Source: Shouchella patagoniensis (GTDB lineage: Bacteria; Bacillota; Bacilli; Bacillales; Bacillaceae_D). From it: a stretch of DNA of 64,000 bases. The DNA lies in the NCBI RefSeq assembly GCF_002019705.1, contig NZ_KV917377.1:2540565-2604564 (forward strand), read 5' to 3'. A model generated the notes under the pieces. The model was not told where the DNA came from. It did no database searches and was given only the letters and a program-made list of their open reading frames with translations. The position numbers were made by a program, and so were the translations under genes. This document shows positions 17,212 through 26,352 of the stretch, piece by piece (position 1 is the first letter of the stretch; every line of letters starts with the position of its first letter).

Positions 17212-18657
17212 TTATTTTTTCTCATTGTAGGCCAAGTACATGACGTGTGTTGATAAGAAATCACTAATCCCATTCTTTCCATCCGTTCCACCTATTCCAG
17301 ATTGTCTCATACCAGCATGATACCCTTGAATGGCCTCGCCAGTATCTCGATTTACATACGTCTCTCCATACTGTAAATCTCTAGATGCTTGCATGACCTC
17401 GTTATAATCATCTGAATAAAGGGCAGATGCCAAACCATAAATGGAATCATTTGCAAGTTCAATTGCCTCACTAAACTCCTTATACGTCGTAATTGGAAGT
17501 ACTGGCCCAAAGATTTCGCTAGTCATAATGTCCATATGATGTTGGACATTTGTTAGCACAGTTGGCGCATAGTAATAGCCTTTACCGAAATCGAGTCGGT
17601 TCCCACCTGTCTCAACATGTGCGCCTTGTTTTTTTGCTTCTTCCACAAGTTCTTCGACTTTTTCAAGGTGATGAGCACTTGAAACTGGTCCCATCTCTAT
17701 CCCTTCTTCTTCAAGGGAATAGCCTACTTTAATCTCTTTCATTGCCTCAACCATCTTTTTGGTAAACGCTTCGGCCACTTCTTCCTGGACATACACACGC
17801 TCGGCAGAAATGCATGCCTGTCCAGCATTCTCAATTCGAGAAGCTTTAATGTTTTTCACTGCTAAATCCAAATCTGCATGTTTTGATACAATGATGGGAG
17901 CTTTACCGCCAAGTTCTAAATTTACTTTCGTAATATGTTGAGCAGCTGCTTCCATTACCTTTGTTCCTGCTGGTACACTACCTGTCATGCTGACCATCGC
18001 GATTTTCGGATGGCTAGACAGTCGATTACCAACCGTATCTCCTTTACCAGTGACGAGATTGTATACTCCATTTGGCAAATCCATGCTATCAATTACTTCT
18101 GAGAACGCAATTGCCGTATTTGGTGTTTCTTCTGATGGCTTAATGACGACAGAACAACCTGTAATGAGAGCCGTTGCCACTTTTCTTGCAAAGATAAAGA
18201 CTGGGTAATTCCACGGGATGATCCCAGCAACAACTCCAATTGGTTTGCGCTGGATGAGAATTTGCTCATTGGGATCATCACTTGGAACAATTTCTCCACC
18301 AATTTTACGGTTCCATTCAGACATGTAATGAAAAAAACCGATTGCTTGATCTAACTCACCACGGGCCTCTTCCAATGGTTTTCCTTGTTCTTCACTTAAC
18401 ATCCTCGCAAATGTTTCCTTATCCGCTTGAATGGCATCACCAATTTGACGAACAATCTGACCTCGCTCGACTTGTGGGACTTTCTCCCATTCCTTTTGTC
18501 CAACCCAAGCAGATTCAATTGCTTGATTCGTTTCCTCTTCCGTCGCATCGATGACTTGTGAAATGACCTCTCCTGTTCCTGGATTAATGACGTCAATTGT
18601 CTCGATTGATTTTGATGCAACAAATTCACCGTTTATATAAAGTTTATGAGGGTTCAT
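17212..18657 (-). CDS. aldA: NAD-dependent aldehyde dehydrogenase, AldA (lactaldehyde/glycolaldehyde) type
   Basis: Oxidises small aldehydes to acids. It follows E. coli AldA closely from IPWNYPVFIFARKVATALITG through IKPSEETPN, the base Glu in LELGGKAP, the nucleophile Cys in NAGQACISAERVYV, EIFGPVLP, and the AldA-specific end GETYVNRDTGEAIQGYHAGMRQSGIGGTDGKNG. The ATG at 18657 gives 481 residues (AldA is 479) and starts at the conserved HKLYINGEFV. The frame stays open upstream to 18783, but that extension has no counterpart in the family. A CcpA-like site lies in the leader. Substrate is inferred from subfamily, without fucose or rhamnose genes nearby to confirm it. Confidence 0.88.
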   Translation of the reverse strand: MNPHKLYINGEFVASKSIETIDVINPGTGEVISQVIDATEEETNQAIESAWVGQKEWEKVPQVERGQIVRQIGDAIQADKETFARMLSEEQGKPLEEARGELDQAIGFFHYMSEWNRKIGGEIVPSDDPNEQILIQRKPIGVVAGIIPWNYPVFIFARKVATALITGCSVVIKPSEETPNTAIAFSEVIDSMDLPNGVYNLVTGKGDTVGNRLSSHPKIAMVSMTGSVPAGTKVMEAAAQHITKVNLELGGKAPIIVSKHADLDLAVKNIKASRIENAGQACISAERVYVQEEVAEAFTKKMVEAMKEIKVGYSLEEEGIEMGPVSSAHHLEKVEELVEEAKKQGAHVETGGNRLDFGKGYYYAPTVLTNVQHHMDIMTSEIFGPVLPITTYKEFSEAIELANDSIYGLASALYSDDYNEVMQASRDLQYGETYVNRDTGEAIQGYHAGMRQSGIGGTDGKNGISDFLSTHVMYLAYNEKK

Positions 18658-18759
18658 TTTCTTATACAGCTCCTTTTTACGTTCATGTTGTATTGGCTGT
18701 TCCCATAATTTATTTTCACTAAACCTCACTACATTTTGTGAAGAATGAGTGACGATTGA

Positions 18760-18773
18760 TGTTAACGCTTTCT
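18760..18773. promoter_or_regulatory. Possible CcpA site (cre) upstream of aldA
   Basis: TGTTAACGCTTTCT fits the degenerate cre consensus TGNAANCGNWNNCW with one mismatch. It lies about 100 bases upstream of the aldA start and within 80 bases of the divergent DUF3817 gene. Catabolite control of an aldehyde dehydrogenase is plausible but not shown. Confidence 0.35.
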
Positions 18774-18838
18774 TTTCATACATAAGAGCAACATGTCCTG
18801 ATATACTAGTAGTAGAAAATAAAAAAGGTGGAACGCTT

Positions 18839-19123
18839 ATGTTTAAATGGATTAGTTACACTGAAGGCGCATCATTACTTTTATTGTTATTTATCGCTAT
18901 GCCGTTAAAATACATCGCTGATATGCCTGAAATGGTTTCGATTGTTGGAATGGCACACGGTGTGTTATTTATGGTTTATCTGGCATTTGTTGCCACGTTT
19001 TTCTTTAGCAAACAATGGACCTTTAAAACATCCTTCTTTGCTGGTCTTGCTTCGATAATTCCATTTGGTCCGTTTGTATTTGAAGGCCGCATTTTGAAAA
19101 AACACGAGCCCCCTGCGGTATAA
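18839..19123 (+). CDS. DUF3817 small membrane protein
   Basis: A 94-residue integral membrane protein with three hydrophobic helices (about 10-28, 34-56 and 62-85), beginning MFKWISYTEGASLLLLLFIAMPLKYIADMP. The GASL/AMPLKY opening and central MAHGVLF are typical of DUF3817 proteins found next to or fused with transporters. AAAAGGTGG precedes the ATG at 18839; longer readings have no ribosome site. Function is unknown. Divergent from aldA. Confidence 0.75.
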   Translation: MFKWISYTEGASLLLLLFIAMPLKYIADMPEMVSIVGMAHGVLFMVYLAFVATFFFSKQWTFKTSFFAGLASIIPFGPFVFEGRILKKHEPPAV

Positions 19124-19141
19124 CTCTATTTACGAACTTCT

Positions 19142-19172
19142 AAAAGACCCACAATAAATTGGGTCTTTTTTC
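19142..19172 (+). terminator. Terminator of the DUF3817 gene
   Basis: AAAAGACCCA / TGGGTCTTTT-type stem (AAAGACCC with GGGTCTTT) followed by six T. Confidence 0.8.
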
Positions 19173-19175
19173 CTT

Positions 19176-19200
19176 GTTTTAATCAGCTTTGGACGGGTAT
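19176..19200 (+). promoter_or_regulatory. Sigma-B promoter of yflT
   Basis: GTTTTA (19176-19181), 13-base spacer, GGGTAT (19195-19200). This matches the general-stress sigma-B consensus (GTTTAA, 12-15 bases, GGGTAT) with one difference in the -35 and a perfect -10, about 25 bases ahead of the start codon. Confidence 0.7.
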
Positions 19201-19224
19201 TCAATAGAGCAGGAGGCGATTTTA

Positions 19225-19569
19225 ATGAAACCTGCATACAAAGAATTTTTTAATGACGAAGAAGTAATTACTGCTGTTAACGCATTAAAGGCAAGCAATA
19301 TTTCTGAAGACGATATTTATGTAATTACGCATGATGATGATCGAACAGATCGTGTTGCTAGCACTGCAGATGCCAATAAAGTGACTGCTTCTGAAACAGG
19401 TCTTGGCACAGCTATTAAAAACACATTCCGGAAAAAAGGAGACGAGCTCCGCGCAAAATTTGAAGAGCTTGGCTTTGGCGAGAATGAAGCGCAACAACTG
19501 GAAGAACAGCTTGATCAAGGTAAAATTATTCTTGTTGTGACAAACCAGCCAGAAACATTTGTGATTTAA
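19225..19569 (+). CDS. yflT: General stress protein 17M family (YflT)
   Basis: A 114-residue cytoplasmic protein of the YflT/GSP17M family, the same length as the B. subtilis sigma-B-dependent protein. The N-terminal half has the family pattern (EVITAVNALKASNISEDDIYVITHD with DDRTDRVA), the C-terminal half a charged helical segment and EQLDQGKIILVV. The start is the ATG at 19225 with GGAGG 7 bases before. The biochemical role is unknown. A near-consensus sigma-B promoter directly upstream fits the stress-protein identity. Confidence 0.85.
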   Translation: MKPAYKEFFNDEEVITAVNALKASNISEDDIYVITHDDDRTDRVASTADANKVTASETGLGTAIKNTFRKKGDELRAKFEELGFGENEAQQLEEQLDQGKIILVVTNQPETFVI

Positions 19570-19576
19570 GTTAAAC

Positions 19577-19614
19577 AAAAAGCCGTTTCTCTTTTCTAGA
19601 GAAACGGCTTTTTT
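19577..19614 (+). terminator. yflT terminator
   Basis: AAAAGCCGTTTCTC / GAGAAACGGCTTTT stem, then more T. Confidence 0.85.
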
Positions 19615-19646
19615 CATGTTTTAATAGAGAGAGAGGAGGGGAGCGC

Positions 19647-20201
19647 TTGAGTGACCAATTAAAAAAACAGTTTTTGCAATGGTTTGTTAACAAGCACCAC
19701 TTAAAACAACGAGATGCACGGGCGCTTCTTATCCATATCCAATCAACGCCCCACATCCTTCACCAGTTACGTATTACCGAGAAGATTCAACCACAGTCTC
19801 GCACTCTAGTTATTGCGAGTACGCAATCAGATGAGCCTGGTTTTTATTATGTCCAAGGTAAGCGAAAAACGGAAAGTGTATCTAAAGCACGTGACGATAT
19901 CGTAACAAATCCATCCAGTCCTATTTATTTGGTTGTCCATTTTTACGGTCGCCATCTAAACCATTTATATCAACAATTGCTTGAGTCCCCAATTCATCGA
20001 AGTTATCGACACTACAAACAATTTCAAGCATATGAACAAGAAACAGCCGATCTGCTTGATTATGTCTCAAACGAGAATCAAATGAACTTGCTTCGTGCTG
20101 CAATTGACAAAGCATTAGATGATCGGAATCACGAAGAGTTTGCCCGTTTATCAAGGCAACTTCGCCAATTTCAAGCCATGCATAAAGAAGCAAGCTCCTA
20201 A
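19647..20201 (+). CDS. UPF0302 protein with C-terminal IDEAL domain (YpiB-like)
   Basis: A 184-residue protein that resembles B. subtilis YpiB: an N-terminal UPF0302 domain ([24 protein letters not shown], corresponding to FLRWFLNHYQLKRRE) and a C-terminal IDEAL domain ([25 protein letters not shown]). The middle part is diverged. TTG start at 19647 with GGAGGGGAG upstream. IDEAL domains mediate protein contacts in Bacillus; the role here is unknown. It stands alone rather than in a ypiB-ypiF setting, so it may be a paralogue. Confidence 0.75.
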   Translation: MSDQLKKQFLQWFVNKHHLKQRDARALLIHIQSTPHILHQLRITEKIQPQSRTLVIASTQSDEPGFYYVQGKRKTESVSKARDDIVTNPSSPIYLVVHFYGRHLNHLYQQLLESPIHRSYRHYKQFQAYEQETADLLDYVSNENQMNLLRAAIDKALDDRNHEEFARLSRQLRQFQAMHKEASS

Positions 20202-20215
20202 GATGGAGCTTGCTT
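20188..20215. terminator. Bidirectional terminator overlapping two gene ends
   Basis: Perfect 11-bp stem AAGCAAGCTCC / GGAGCTTGCTT; the loop contains the stop codons of both the YpiB-like gene and mntD, which overlap by 4 bases tail to tail. Confidence 0.75.
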
Positions 20216-21091
20216 TGCTTCGTTTTTCACGCTAGGTTTGATCCATTTTGATATCAGGCCATGAGATGGTGATCCAATAAAACTAATTAAAAACACCACA
20301 CCTGTCATAAGTGCCATTGCTCCAGATACCGAGCTATCGAGCCCAAGAGCGAGATAATAACCACTAATTGCTGAAGTAGCTCCAAAGAAAGCACTTAAGC
20401 CAATCATAACCAAAAGGCGTTCTGTCCAAAGATAAGCAGCCGCTGCAGGAGTGATTAACATCGCTACGACCATAATAGCTCCTACTGCATCAAATGATGC
20501 AACGGTTGTAATCGAAACGAGCGTCATAAATAAATAATGTAAGAACGCGACAGGCAATCCAAGACTTAATGCCAATGCAGGATCAAATGCAGTAATTTTC
20601 CATTCTTTATAAAAAGCAATAATAAAAAAGAGAACGATGATTAATACAATAAACAACATTAATGTAGCTGCGGGGATGTCAAACCCCAGTATACTCACTG
20701 TATTCCAAGGTATATATAAAATTTCTCCCATCAATGCATGTTTTACATCTAAATGAACATTTCCAACTTGGGTCGAAATCAAGATAACCCCTAATGCAAA
20801 TAATGATGTAAACACGACACCAATCGACGCATCATGCTGAACTCCTTTTGAATGAAACCATTGTACTAGAAAAGTGGTGAGAATACCTGCAATCGTTGCT
20901 CCTATTAACATATGGATTCCTTCAAGGCTGTTTGTAATCATGAACGCGACTACGATCCCTAGTAAGACTGTGTGACTTATTGCATCAGCCATCATTGCCA
21001 TGCGCCTCAAAACGAGAAAGGCACCAATAATCCCACATGTAATACCGACGAGCGCACCTGTTATTAAAATCCAACCTTCATAAGAAACCAT
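20198..21091 (-). CDS. mntD: Manganese ABC transporter permease MntD
   Basis: One of two membrane subunits of the manganese importer. ABC-3 family permease of 297 residues with about eight to nine helices and the family signature segment [21 protein letters not shown] near the N-terminus, which docks the ATPase. Its start overlaps the mntC stop by one base (TAATG). Final gene of mntABCD; metal specificity is inferred from operon order and the MntR box. Confidence 0.9.
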   Translation of the reverse strand: MVSYEGWILITGALVGITCGIIGAFLVLRRMAMMADAISHTVLLGIVVAFMITNSLEGIHMLIGATIAGILTTFLVQWFHSKGVQHDASIGVVFTSLFALGVILISTQVGNVHLDVKHALMGEILYIPWNTVSILGFDIPAATLMLFIVLIIVLFFIIAFYKEWKITAFDPALALSLGLPVAFLHYLFMTLVSITTVASFDAVGAIMVVAMLITPAAAAYLWTERLLVMIGLSAFFGATSAISGYYLALGLDSSVSGAMALMTGVVFLISFIGSPSHGLISKWIKPSVKNEAKQAPS

Positions 21092-22011
21092 TAGTGGTCA
21101 CCTTCTTTCAACACACCTGGTAATTCATTTTGTGCAATTGCCTTTCTCTGTTGATTCTTGAACTCAACACGCTCTACTAATAACCCTTTCTCTTTTCCAA
21201 AAACAAGAGAAACGATGAAGAAAACAGATGCGGCAAGCACAATGAACGGACCGGTTGGCCAACCTGTTCCTTGAGCACTAACAAATGTACCCAAGGCACC
21301 AGACAAACCACCAAAAATAGCTGCTAAAATCATCATCACTTTAAATGAATGTGTCCAGTATCGTGCGCTAACCGCTGGAATAATTAATAACGCGGCCATT
21401 AGAATAACGCCTACCGCTTGAATGCCAATAACGATCGTTGTGACAAGTCCAAAGACATAGAGTACGTTCATCGTAGAGGAAGATAATCCTAGTCCCTTCG
21501 CAAAATTCGGATCAAACAAATACAATTTCCATTCTTTAAAGGCGATGACAATTAAAAGAATAATGGCAACGGCAAGCCCAGCCATCGTATACACATCACT
21601 TCTCACCATGCTAGCTGCTTGCCCAAAGATAAACGTATCGAGACCACTTTGATTCCCCCCGCCGGTTCGGTTGACGATTGATAACAATACAATGCCAGCT
21701 CCAAAAAAAACAGAAAGAATAATACCCATCGCTGCATCTTCTTTAATTCGGGTTGATGATTTAATTGCATGGATAAACCAAGCTCCAAGCAATGCGCTCA
21801 TTGCTGCACCTAGAATTAATAAAAATAGATTCTTCTCGTTCATAATCATAAAAGCAATCACAACACCAGGAAGTGCAGCATGAGAGAGCGCATCACTCAT
21901 TAAGCTTTGTTTTTTCCAGTAAGCAAGTGTGCCAAACATACCCGAAGCCACACCCAGCATAATCGTACTTACAAGAACCCACTGAAAATTAACGGATGCT
22001 AGAATTGACAC
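21091..22011 (-). CDS. mntC: Manganese ABC transporter permease MntC
   Basis: Second ABC-3 family permease (306 residues, multiple hydrophobic helices), with the ATPase-docking segment WKKQSLMSDALSHAALPGVVIAF near residue 30. GTG start at 22011, lying inside the last 23 bases of mntB, with GAAGGAGG upstream. Works as a heterodimer with MntD. MntC and MntD share the ABC-3 fold but are clearly diverged copies. Confidence 0.9.
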   Translation of the reverse strand: MSILASVNFQWVLVSTIMLGVASGMFGTLAYWKKQSLMSDALSHAALPGVVIAFMIMNEKNLFLLILGAAMSALLGAWFIHAIKSSTRIKEDAAMGIILSVFFGAGIVLLSIVNRTGGGNQSGLDTFIFGQAASMVRSDVYTMAGLAVAIILLIVIAFKEWKLYLFDPNFAKGLGLSSSTMNVLYVFGLVTTIVIGIQAVGVILMAALLIIPAVSARYWTHSFKVMMILAAIFGGLSGALGTFVSAQGTGWPTGPFIVLAASVFFIVSLVFGKEKGLLVERVEFKNQQRKAIAQNELPGVLKEGDH

Positions 22012-22750
22012 TGTACGCCGCCTCCTTCATAAAGCGAACGGCGCCTCCGTATGCTTTTGTAATATTATCTGGCGTAAATACAGAAGAAGTTGAACCGTGT
22101 GCCACAACCGTTTTATTTAATAACAACACTTGATCAAAGTAATCTTCTACTGTTTGCAAGTCATGGTGAACGACAAGCACGGTTTTCCCTTGCTCCCGCA
22201 ACTCTTTTAATATGGCCATGATTGCTCTTTCTGTCGCTGCATCTACACCAGCAAGGGGCTCATCCATAAAATACAGGTCCGCTTCTTGAATGAGCGCTCT
22301 AGCAAGAAAAACCCGTTGCTGTTGTCCACCTGACAGTTGGCTAATTTGCCGTTTAGCGTAATCAACCATACTTACTTTTTCAAGTGCTGCCAATGCCTTT
22401 TCCTTGTGTTGTTTTGTTGGTCGTTTTAACCATCCAATTTTACCGTAAAGCCCCATCATCACTACATCCAACGCATCTGTTGGAAAGTCCCAATCAACAG
22501 AGCCACGTTGGGGTACATAGCCAACTCTTGTTTTTTCTTTTTTAATTGATGAACCAAAAAATTCTACTTTTCCAGTTAAATGGGGGTGCAGTTGTAATAA
22601 CGTTTTAATTAATGTAGATTTCCCAGCACCATTAGGTCCAACAATCCCTGTGAGCGTACCTTGCTCCACTTCGAATGTCACATTGTTTAAGACCGTGTTT
22701 TTACGATATGCCGCACTTAGCCCTTCTACTTTAAGCACACTCATGTTCAT
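21989..22750 (-). CDS. mntB: Manganese ABC transporter ATP-binding protein MntB
   Basis: ATPase of the importer. Walker A is GPNGAGKST, followed by a Q-loop glutamine in VGYVPQRG, the signature LSGGQQQR, Walker B LYFMDEPLAGVD and the switch His in VVHHDLQ. 253 residues, normal for the family. AGGAG precedes two in-frame ATGs (22750 and 22744); either may be used. It follows mntA by 24 bases. Confidence 0.92.
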   Translation of the reverse strand: MNMSVLKVEGLSAAYRKNTVLNNVTFEVEQGTLTGIVGPNGAGKSTLIKTLLQLHPHLTGKVEFFGSSIKKEKTRVGYVPQRGSVDWDFPTDALDVVMMGLYGKIGWLKRPTKQHKEKALAALEKVSMVDYAKRQISQLSGGQQQRVFLARALIQEADLYFMDEPLAGVDAATERAIMAILKELREQGKTVLVVHHDLQTVEDYFDQVLLLNKTVVAHGSTSSVFTPDNITKAYGGAVRFMKEAAYSVNSSIR

Positions 22751-22774
22751 TCATCTCCTGTTAGTCGCTTAACG

Positions 22775-23728
22775 TCATTGTGTGTCTTCTTCTGAGTCTG
22801 TTAATGCATGATAAATCGTATCAACATTATAGCGATACATCCCGATATATGTTCCTTCTTCTGTTCCTTCATCACCCATTGCATCAGAATATAGGGTTCC
22901 GCCTAATTCCACTTCTAAACCCGATCCAGCGGCACCTTCAATAACTGCTTGAATGGACGAATCATTTACACTGCTTTCAATAAATACAGCTGAAACTTCC
23001 TTATCAACGATTGTCTCAATGGTTGACTGAATATCGGAGATCCCAACTTCAGCTTCCGTACTTAATCCTTGAAGCCCAATTACTTCAATATCATTCATTT
23101 GTCCAAAGTATTGGAATGCATCGTGAGCAGTAACAAGGATGCGTTGTTCACTAGGTATTTTCGAAAATGTTTCGGTTGAATACGTATATAACTCCTCAAG
23201 TTCTTCAAAATAAGCTTGCTTGTTTTCTTCTAATAAGTCAGCTTGATTAGGAGCCATTTCCTTAAGTTGTTCGACTGCAGTATCAAGCGCTTGTTGCCAT
23301 AGCCGTACGTCAAACCAAATATGGGGATCATCCATACCAGCTTCTTCTTCATCTTCAAGCAAATCTCCGGTTGAAATCGATTCTCCAACAGCAATGGCAT
23401 TTACATCAATATTATTAAACACATCAGACATTTGTGCTTCTAAGTGTAATCCATTATAAAAGATCACATCCGCATTTTGAAGCAATTGAATATCGCTTTG
23501 CGACGGTTCATATACATGGGGGTCAACACCAGGTCCCATTACCGTCTCAACCTCGACTAAATCGCCCCCTATTTCCTCGAGAGGTTCACCGATCTGGGCA
23601 ATTGTAGCGACCACTTGAATAGGGTTTTCTTCTGAGACAACTGCTTCTTCTTCATTATTTCCACAAGCCACTAAAGCAGTAATTGCGCTAATGCTTATTA
23701 AACCAGTTCCCACTATCTTAAAAATCAT
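22775..23728 (-). CDS. mntA: Manganese-binding lipoprotein MntA
   Basis: Substrate-binding lipoprotein of cluster A-I, tethered outside the membrane. The ATG at 23728 has GGAGGAGG upstream and gives a clean lipoprotein signal ending ALVAC with lipidated Cys22. Metal ligands include His71 in GVDPHVYEPS and His136 in DDPHIWFD, with later Glu/Asp ligands expected. An acidic stretch (EDEEEAGMDD) precedes the second His, as in Mn/Zn-binding relatives. First gene of mntABCD. Mn rather than Zn is inferred from the MntR-type operator. Confidence 0.92.
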   Translation of the reverse strand: MIFKIVGTGLISISAITALVACGNNEEEAVVSEENPIQVVATIAQIGEPLEEIGGDLVEVETVMGPGVDPHVYEPSQSDIQLLQNADVIFYNGLHLEAQMSDVFNNIDVNAIAVGESISTGDLLEDEEEAGMDDPHIWFDVRLWQQALDTAVEQLKEMAPNQADLLEENKQAYFEELEELYTYSTETFSKIPSEQRILVTAHDAFQYFGQMNDIEVIGLQGLSTEAEVGISDIQSTIETIVDKEVSAVFIESSVNDSSIQAVIEGAAGSGLEVELGGTLYSDAMGDEGTEEGTYIGMYRYNVDTIYHALTDSEEDTQ

Positions 23729-23803
23729 TTGTTTCCTCCTCCTTCTTTCCCCATCACTTTTCTTAATATATGCACTTACCCTTAATAATTTCCTGTCCAC
23801 AAT

Positions 23804-23849
23804 AAAGTTTCTTTAATGCAACTTTAATTCCCGAGCTCAACTTTGTCAA
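23804..23849 (-). promoter_or_regulatory. mntA promoter with overlapping MntR box
   Basis: Minus strand: TTGACA (23844-23849, perfect -35), 17-base spacer, TAAAGT (23821-23826). Immediately downstream, AGTTGCATTAAAGAAACTTT (23804-23823) resembles the B. subtilis MntR sites of mntABCD and mntH (TTTGC...GAAACT core). Overlap with the -10 and start point predicts repression when manganese is sufficient. Confidence 0.65.
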
Positions 23850-23881
23850 GAATTATTGTTTTCTAGGTTCCCCTAAACAAT

Positions 23882-23913
23882 AAAAAAAGACAGAGAAATT
23901 ACTCTCTGTCTTT
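23882..23913 (-). terminator. Terminator of the HAD gene
   Basis: AAAGACAGAGA / TCTCTGTCTTT stem with a T-run on the minus strand; the left arm lies in the last codons of the gene. Confidence 0.8.
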
Positions 23914-24675
23914 ATCCATATTACCTGGCAAGATCACCCAGCGTTGAATTGCTGCAGCAACTCCGTCATTCAGGTTTGTTGCCGTAATCCAATCAGCTCT
24001 TCGTTTAACAGCGTCTTGCGCATTTCCCATTGCTACACCCAGGCCAGCTTCCTCAATCATCGCAATGTCATTTAAGCTATCACCAACAGCCATCACTTCA
24101 TTTAACGATATTCCTAATTGATCACAAACAAGTTTTAACGCAGTTGCTTTATTAATACCCAGTGCATTTATTTCTATGTTTGTTGGGCTTGAATTGGTAA
24201 TTTCCGTTACGCCTTTTTCTCGTAAATCATTCACAATGCTTTCCCGAATCAAATCGTCTTCTGTATCAAACCCAAACTTCAGCCATTCATGATCGTGTCG
24301 ATCAGGCGGAAGTTCACCCCGATACAAATTATCAGCAGAAGCACCCCACACATGGATGCCATGTTTTTTTGTTAGCTCATAAATATGATCCACCGCTTCT
24401 TCTGCCAAATGGGTTGCAGAAAATAGCTCACCTTCATGAGTGTAAATTTCTCCACCATTCGCTGTTACCACATAATTTTTTAAGTCAAGTGACTGGGCGT
24501 ACTTTCCACATGTAGCTAACGTTCTTCCAGTTGCTATCACTACATGAACATTCATTTCTTGAGCTTCGGCAATCGCTTCACGGTTCGCTGCCGATATTTC
24601 ATGATTATCATTAAGCAACGTACCATCCATATCAAGTGCGATTAACTTTATCTCTGGTTTTTTCTGCGGTTCCAT
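23899..24675 (-). CDS. Cof-type HAD-IIB family phosphatase
   Basis: Cytoplasmic HAD-superfamily hydrolase of the Cof/YkrA type, acting on small phosphorylated metabolites such as sugar phosphates or FMN. Motif I is LDMDGTLLND, motif II the Thr/Gly in VIATGRTL, motif III a Lys in INKATALK, and motif IV GDSLNDIAMIEEAG, with the C2B cap in between. ATG at 24675 with AAGGAG 8 bases upstream gives 258 residues; a longer start at 24693 lacks a site. Substrate is not predictable. Monocistronic. Confidence 0.88.
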   Translation of the reverse strand: MEPQKKPEIKLIALDMDGTLLNDNHEISAANREAIAEAQEMNVHVVIATGRTLATCGKYAQSLDLKNYVVTANGGEIYTHEGELFSATHLAEEAVDHIYELTKKHGIHVWGASADNLYRGELPPDRHDHEWLKFGFDTEDDLIRESIVNDLREKGVTEITNSSPTNIEINALGINKATALKLVCDQLGISLNEVMAVGDSLNDIAMIEEAGLGVAMGNAQDAVKRRADWITATNLNDGVAAAIQRWVILPGNMDKDRE

Positions 24676-24814
24676 GCAATTGACTCCTTCCACGATACAT
24701 TCATATCACCCTTAGTTTACTACATTCTAAGGTCGATTGTATTCATCTTGGACCTATTATTTGCAGTATGTTTAAATTTGATTACGATTAAACACGCCTA
24801 TAAACCTTTTTTTC

Positions 24815-24843
24815 AAAAAAAAAAGATGAGCTTTACGCTCATC
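24815..24843 (-). terminator. Terminator of the M20 dipeptidase gene
   Basis: GATGAGC / GCTCATC stem, 5-base loop, ten T on the minus strand. Confidence 0.9.
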
Positions 24844-24848
24844 CATTT

Positions 24849-26228
24849 CTATGATTCACTTTTTCCATACTCATCCCAAAACGCAATTATGGTTTCTAAA
24901 CCTTTATCAAAGTTTTCAAGGTGAAAATGTTCATTTGGTGCGTGGAAATTCTCACTCGGTAAACCAAAACCCATTAACACAATCGGTATTTTTAATTGTG
25001 AATCAAATGTTTCAACTACTGGAATCGACCCACCCATTCTCGTATAAGCCACTTCCGTCTTATAAACACGCTCATAAGCACGTGCCGCTGCAGCAAACGC
25101 GGCATCCGTTACAGGTGCAGCAAATGGCTTTCCGGTGTCGTGGCGCTCCGTTGTAATCGTCACACCAGCAGGCGTGTTTTCGCGTATATGCGCTTCAATT
25201 TTTTCTAGAATGTCAATCGGGTCTTGTCCAGGAACAAGACGGCACGTAATTTTTGCTGTAGCTTCCGCAGGAATAATTGTTTTCACACCTTCGCCTTGAA
25301 AGCCTCCAAACAACCCGTTTAATTCAAGTGTTGGCCTAATCCAAGTACGTTCTCTTGACGTATATCCAGGTTCTCCAAATAACTCATTTACGCCAAGTTC
25401 TTCTTTCATCGCTTTATCGCCATCACCAAGTGCAGAGATGCTTTCCATTTCTTCAGCAGGTACCTCTTCTATACCATCATAAAACCCATCAACAGTAATC
25501 GTACCTTGATCATCTCTCATCGTTGCAATCAGTTGGACTAATGCATGGAGAGAGTTTTGTACAGCCCCACCATACAAGCCAGAATGGAGATCTCCTTTTG
25601 TTCCTTTGACTCGAACTTCAATCGCAGCTAAGCCTCGCAAACCTGTACAAATAGCAGGCTTACCAGCTTCAAGCATTGGCGTGTCTGAAATGAGTAGCAC
25701 ATCAGCGGCTAAGCGTTCTTTTTCATTTTCAACGAAGGCATCCAAGTTAGGAGATCCGATTTCTTCCTCCCCTTCAATTAAAAACTTCACATTAAACGGT
25801 AGCGTACCTTCAGTCTTTAATAGTGCTTCAACTGCTTTCAAGTGCATAAACGTTTGACCCTTATCATCCGTTGCACCACGTGCATAAAGCTTATTATCTC
25901 GAACCGTTGGCTCAAAAGGTTCTGTTTCCCATAAATACAATGGATCAACTGGTTGTACATCATAATGGCCATACACAAGAATCGTCTTCGCATCCTTGCC
26001 TGCACCAAGCCATTCGGCATAAACGACAGGGTGTTTAGCTGTTTCAATAACTTCAACATTTTTAATACCAGCACGAATAAACGCCTTTTCTAACCAATCA
26101 GCTGTTTCTCGTATGTCCTGTTTATGTTCAGAAATGGAACTAATGCTTTGTAATCTAAGAAAATCATTTAATTCCTGCAAGTGTGCTTCCCGGTTCTCTT
26201 GTAAATAGGTTGTTACCGATGTGCCCAT
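24849..26228 (-). CDS. M20-family dipeptidase
   Basis: Metallopeptidase that splits dipeptides. Zinc ligands and catalytic residues are readable: VYGHYDVQP, YARGATDDKGQ, EGEEEIGSPN, with a dimerisation (lid) domain in the middle (TGLRGLAAIEVRVKGTKGDLHSGLYGG). The 459-residue length and motifs fit the carnosinase-like dipeptidase subgroup. ATG at 26228 is preceded by GAGGTG; eight extra codons further upstream are unlikely. Monocistronic and cytoplasmic (no signal peptide). Confidence 0.9.
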   Translation of the reverse strand: MGTSVTTYLQENREAHLQELNDFLRLQSISSISEHKQDIRETADWLEKAFIRAGIKNVEVIETAKHPVVYAEWLGAGKDAKTILVYGHYDVQPVDPLYLWETEPFEPTVRDNKLYARGATDDKGQTFMHLKAVEALLKTEGTLPFNVKFLIEGEEEIGSPNLDAFVENEKERLAADVLLISDTPMLEAGKPAICTGLRGLAAIEVRVKGTKGDLHSGLYGGAVQNSLHALVQLIATMRDDQGTITVDGFYDGIEEVPAEEMESISALGDGDKAMKEELGVNELFGEPGYTSRERTWIRPTLELNGLFGGFQGEGVKTIIPAEATAKITCRLVPGQDPIDILEKIEAHIRENTPAGVTITTERHDTGKPFAAPVTDAAFAAAARAYERVYKTEVAYTRMGGSIPVVETFDSQLKIPIVLMGFGLPSENFHAPNEHFHLENFDKGLETIIAFWDEYGKSES

Positions 26229-26352
26229 TCTCTTCACCTCATTTAATATCACCTGTTTTGTCGTATTGTACCATAATTAGAAGCATCATATTATTTAGAA
26301 CCATGCTACACTAGACCCATTCAAGCAAGTCACAGAGGGGAGAATAACTATA

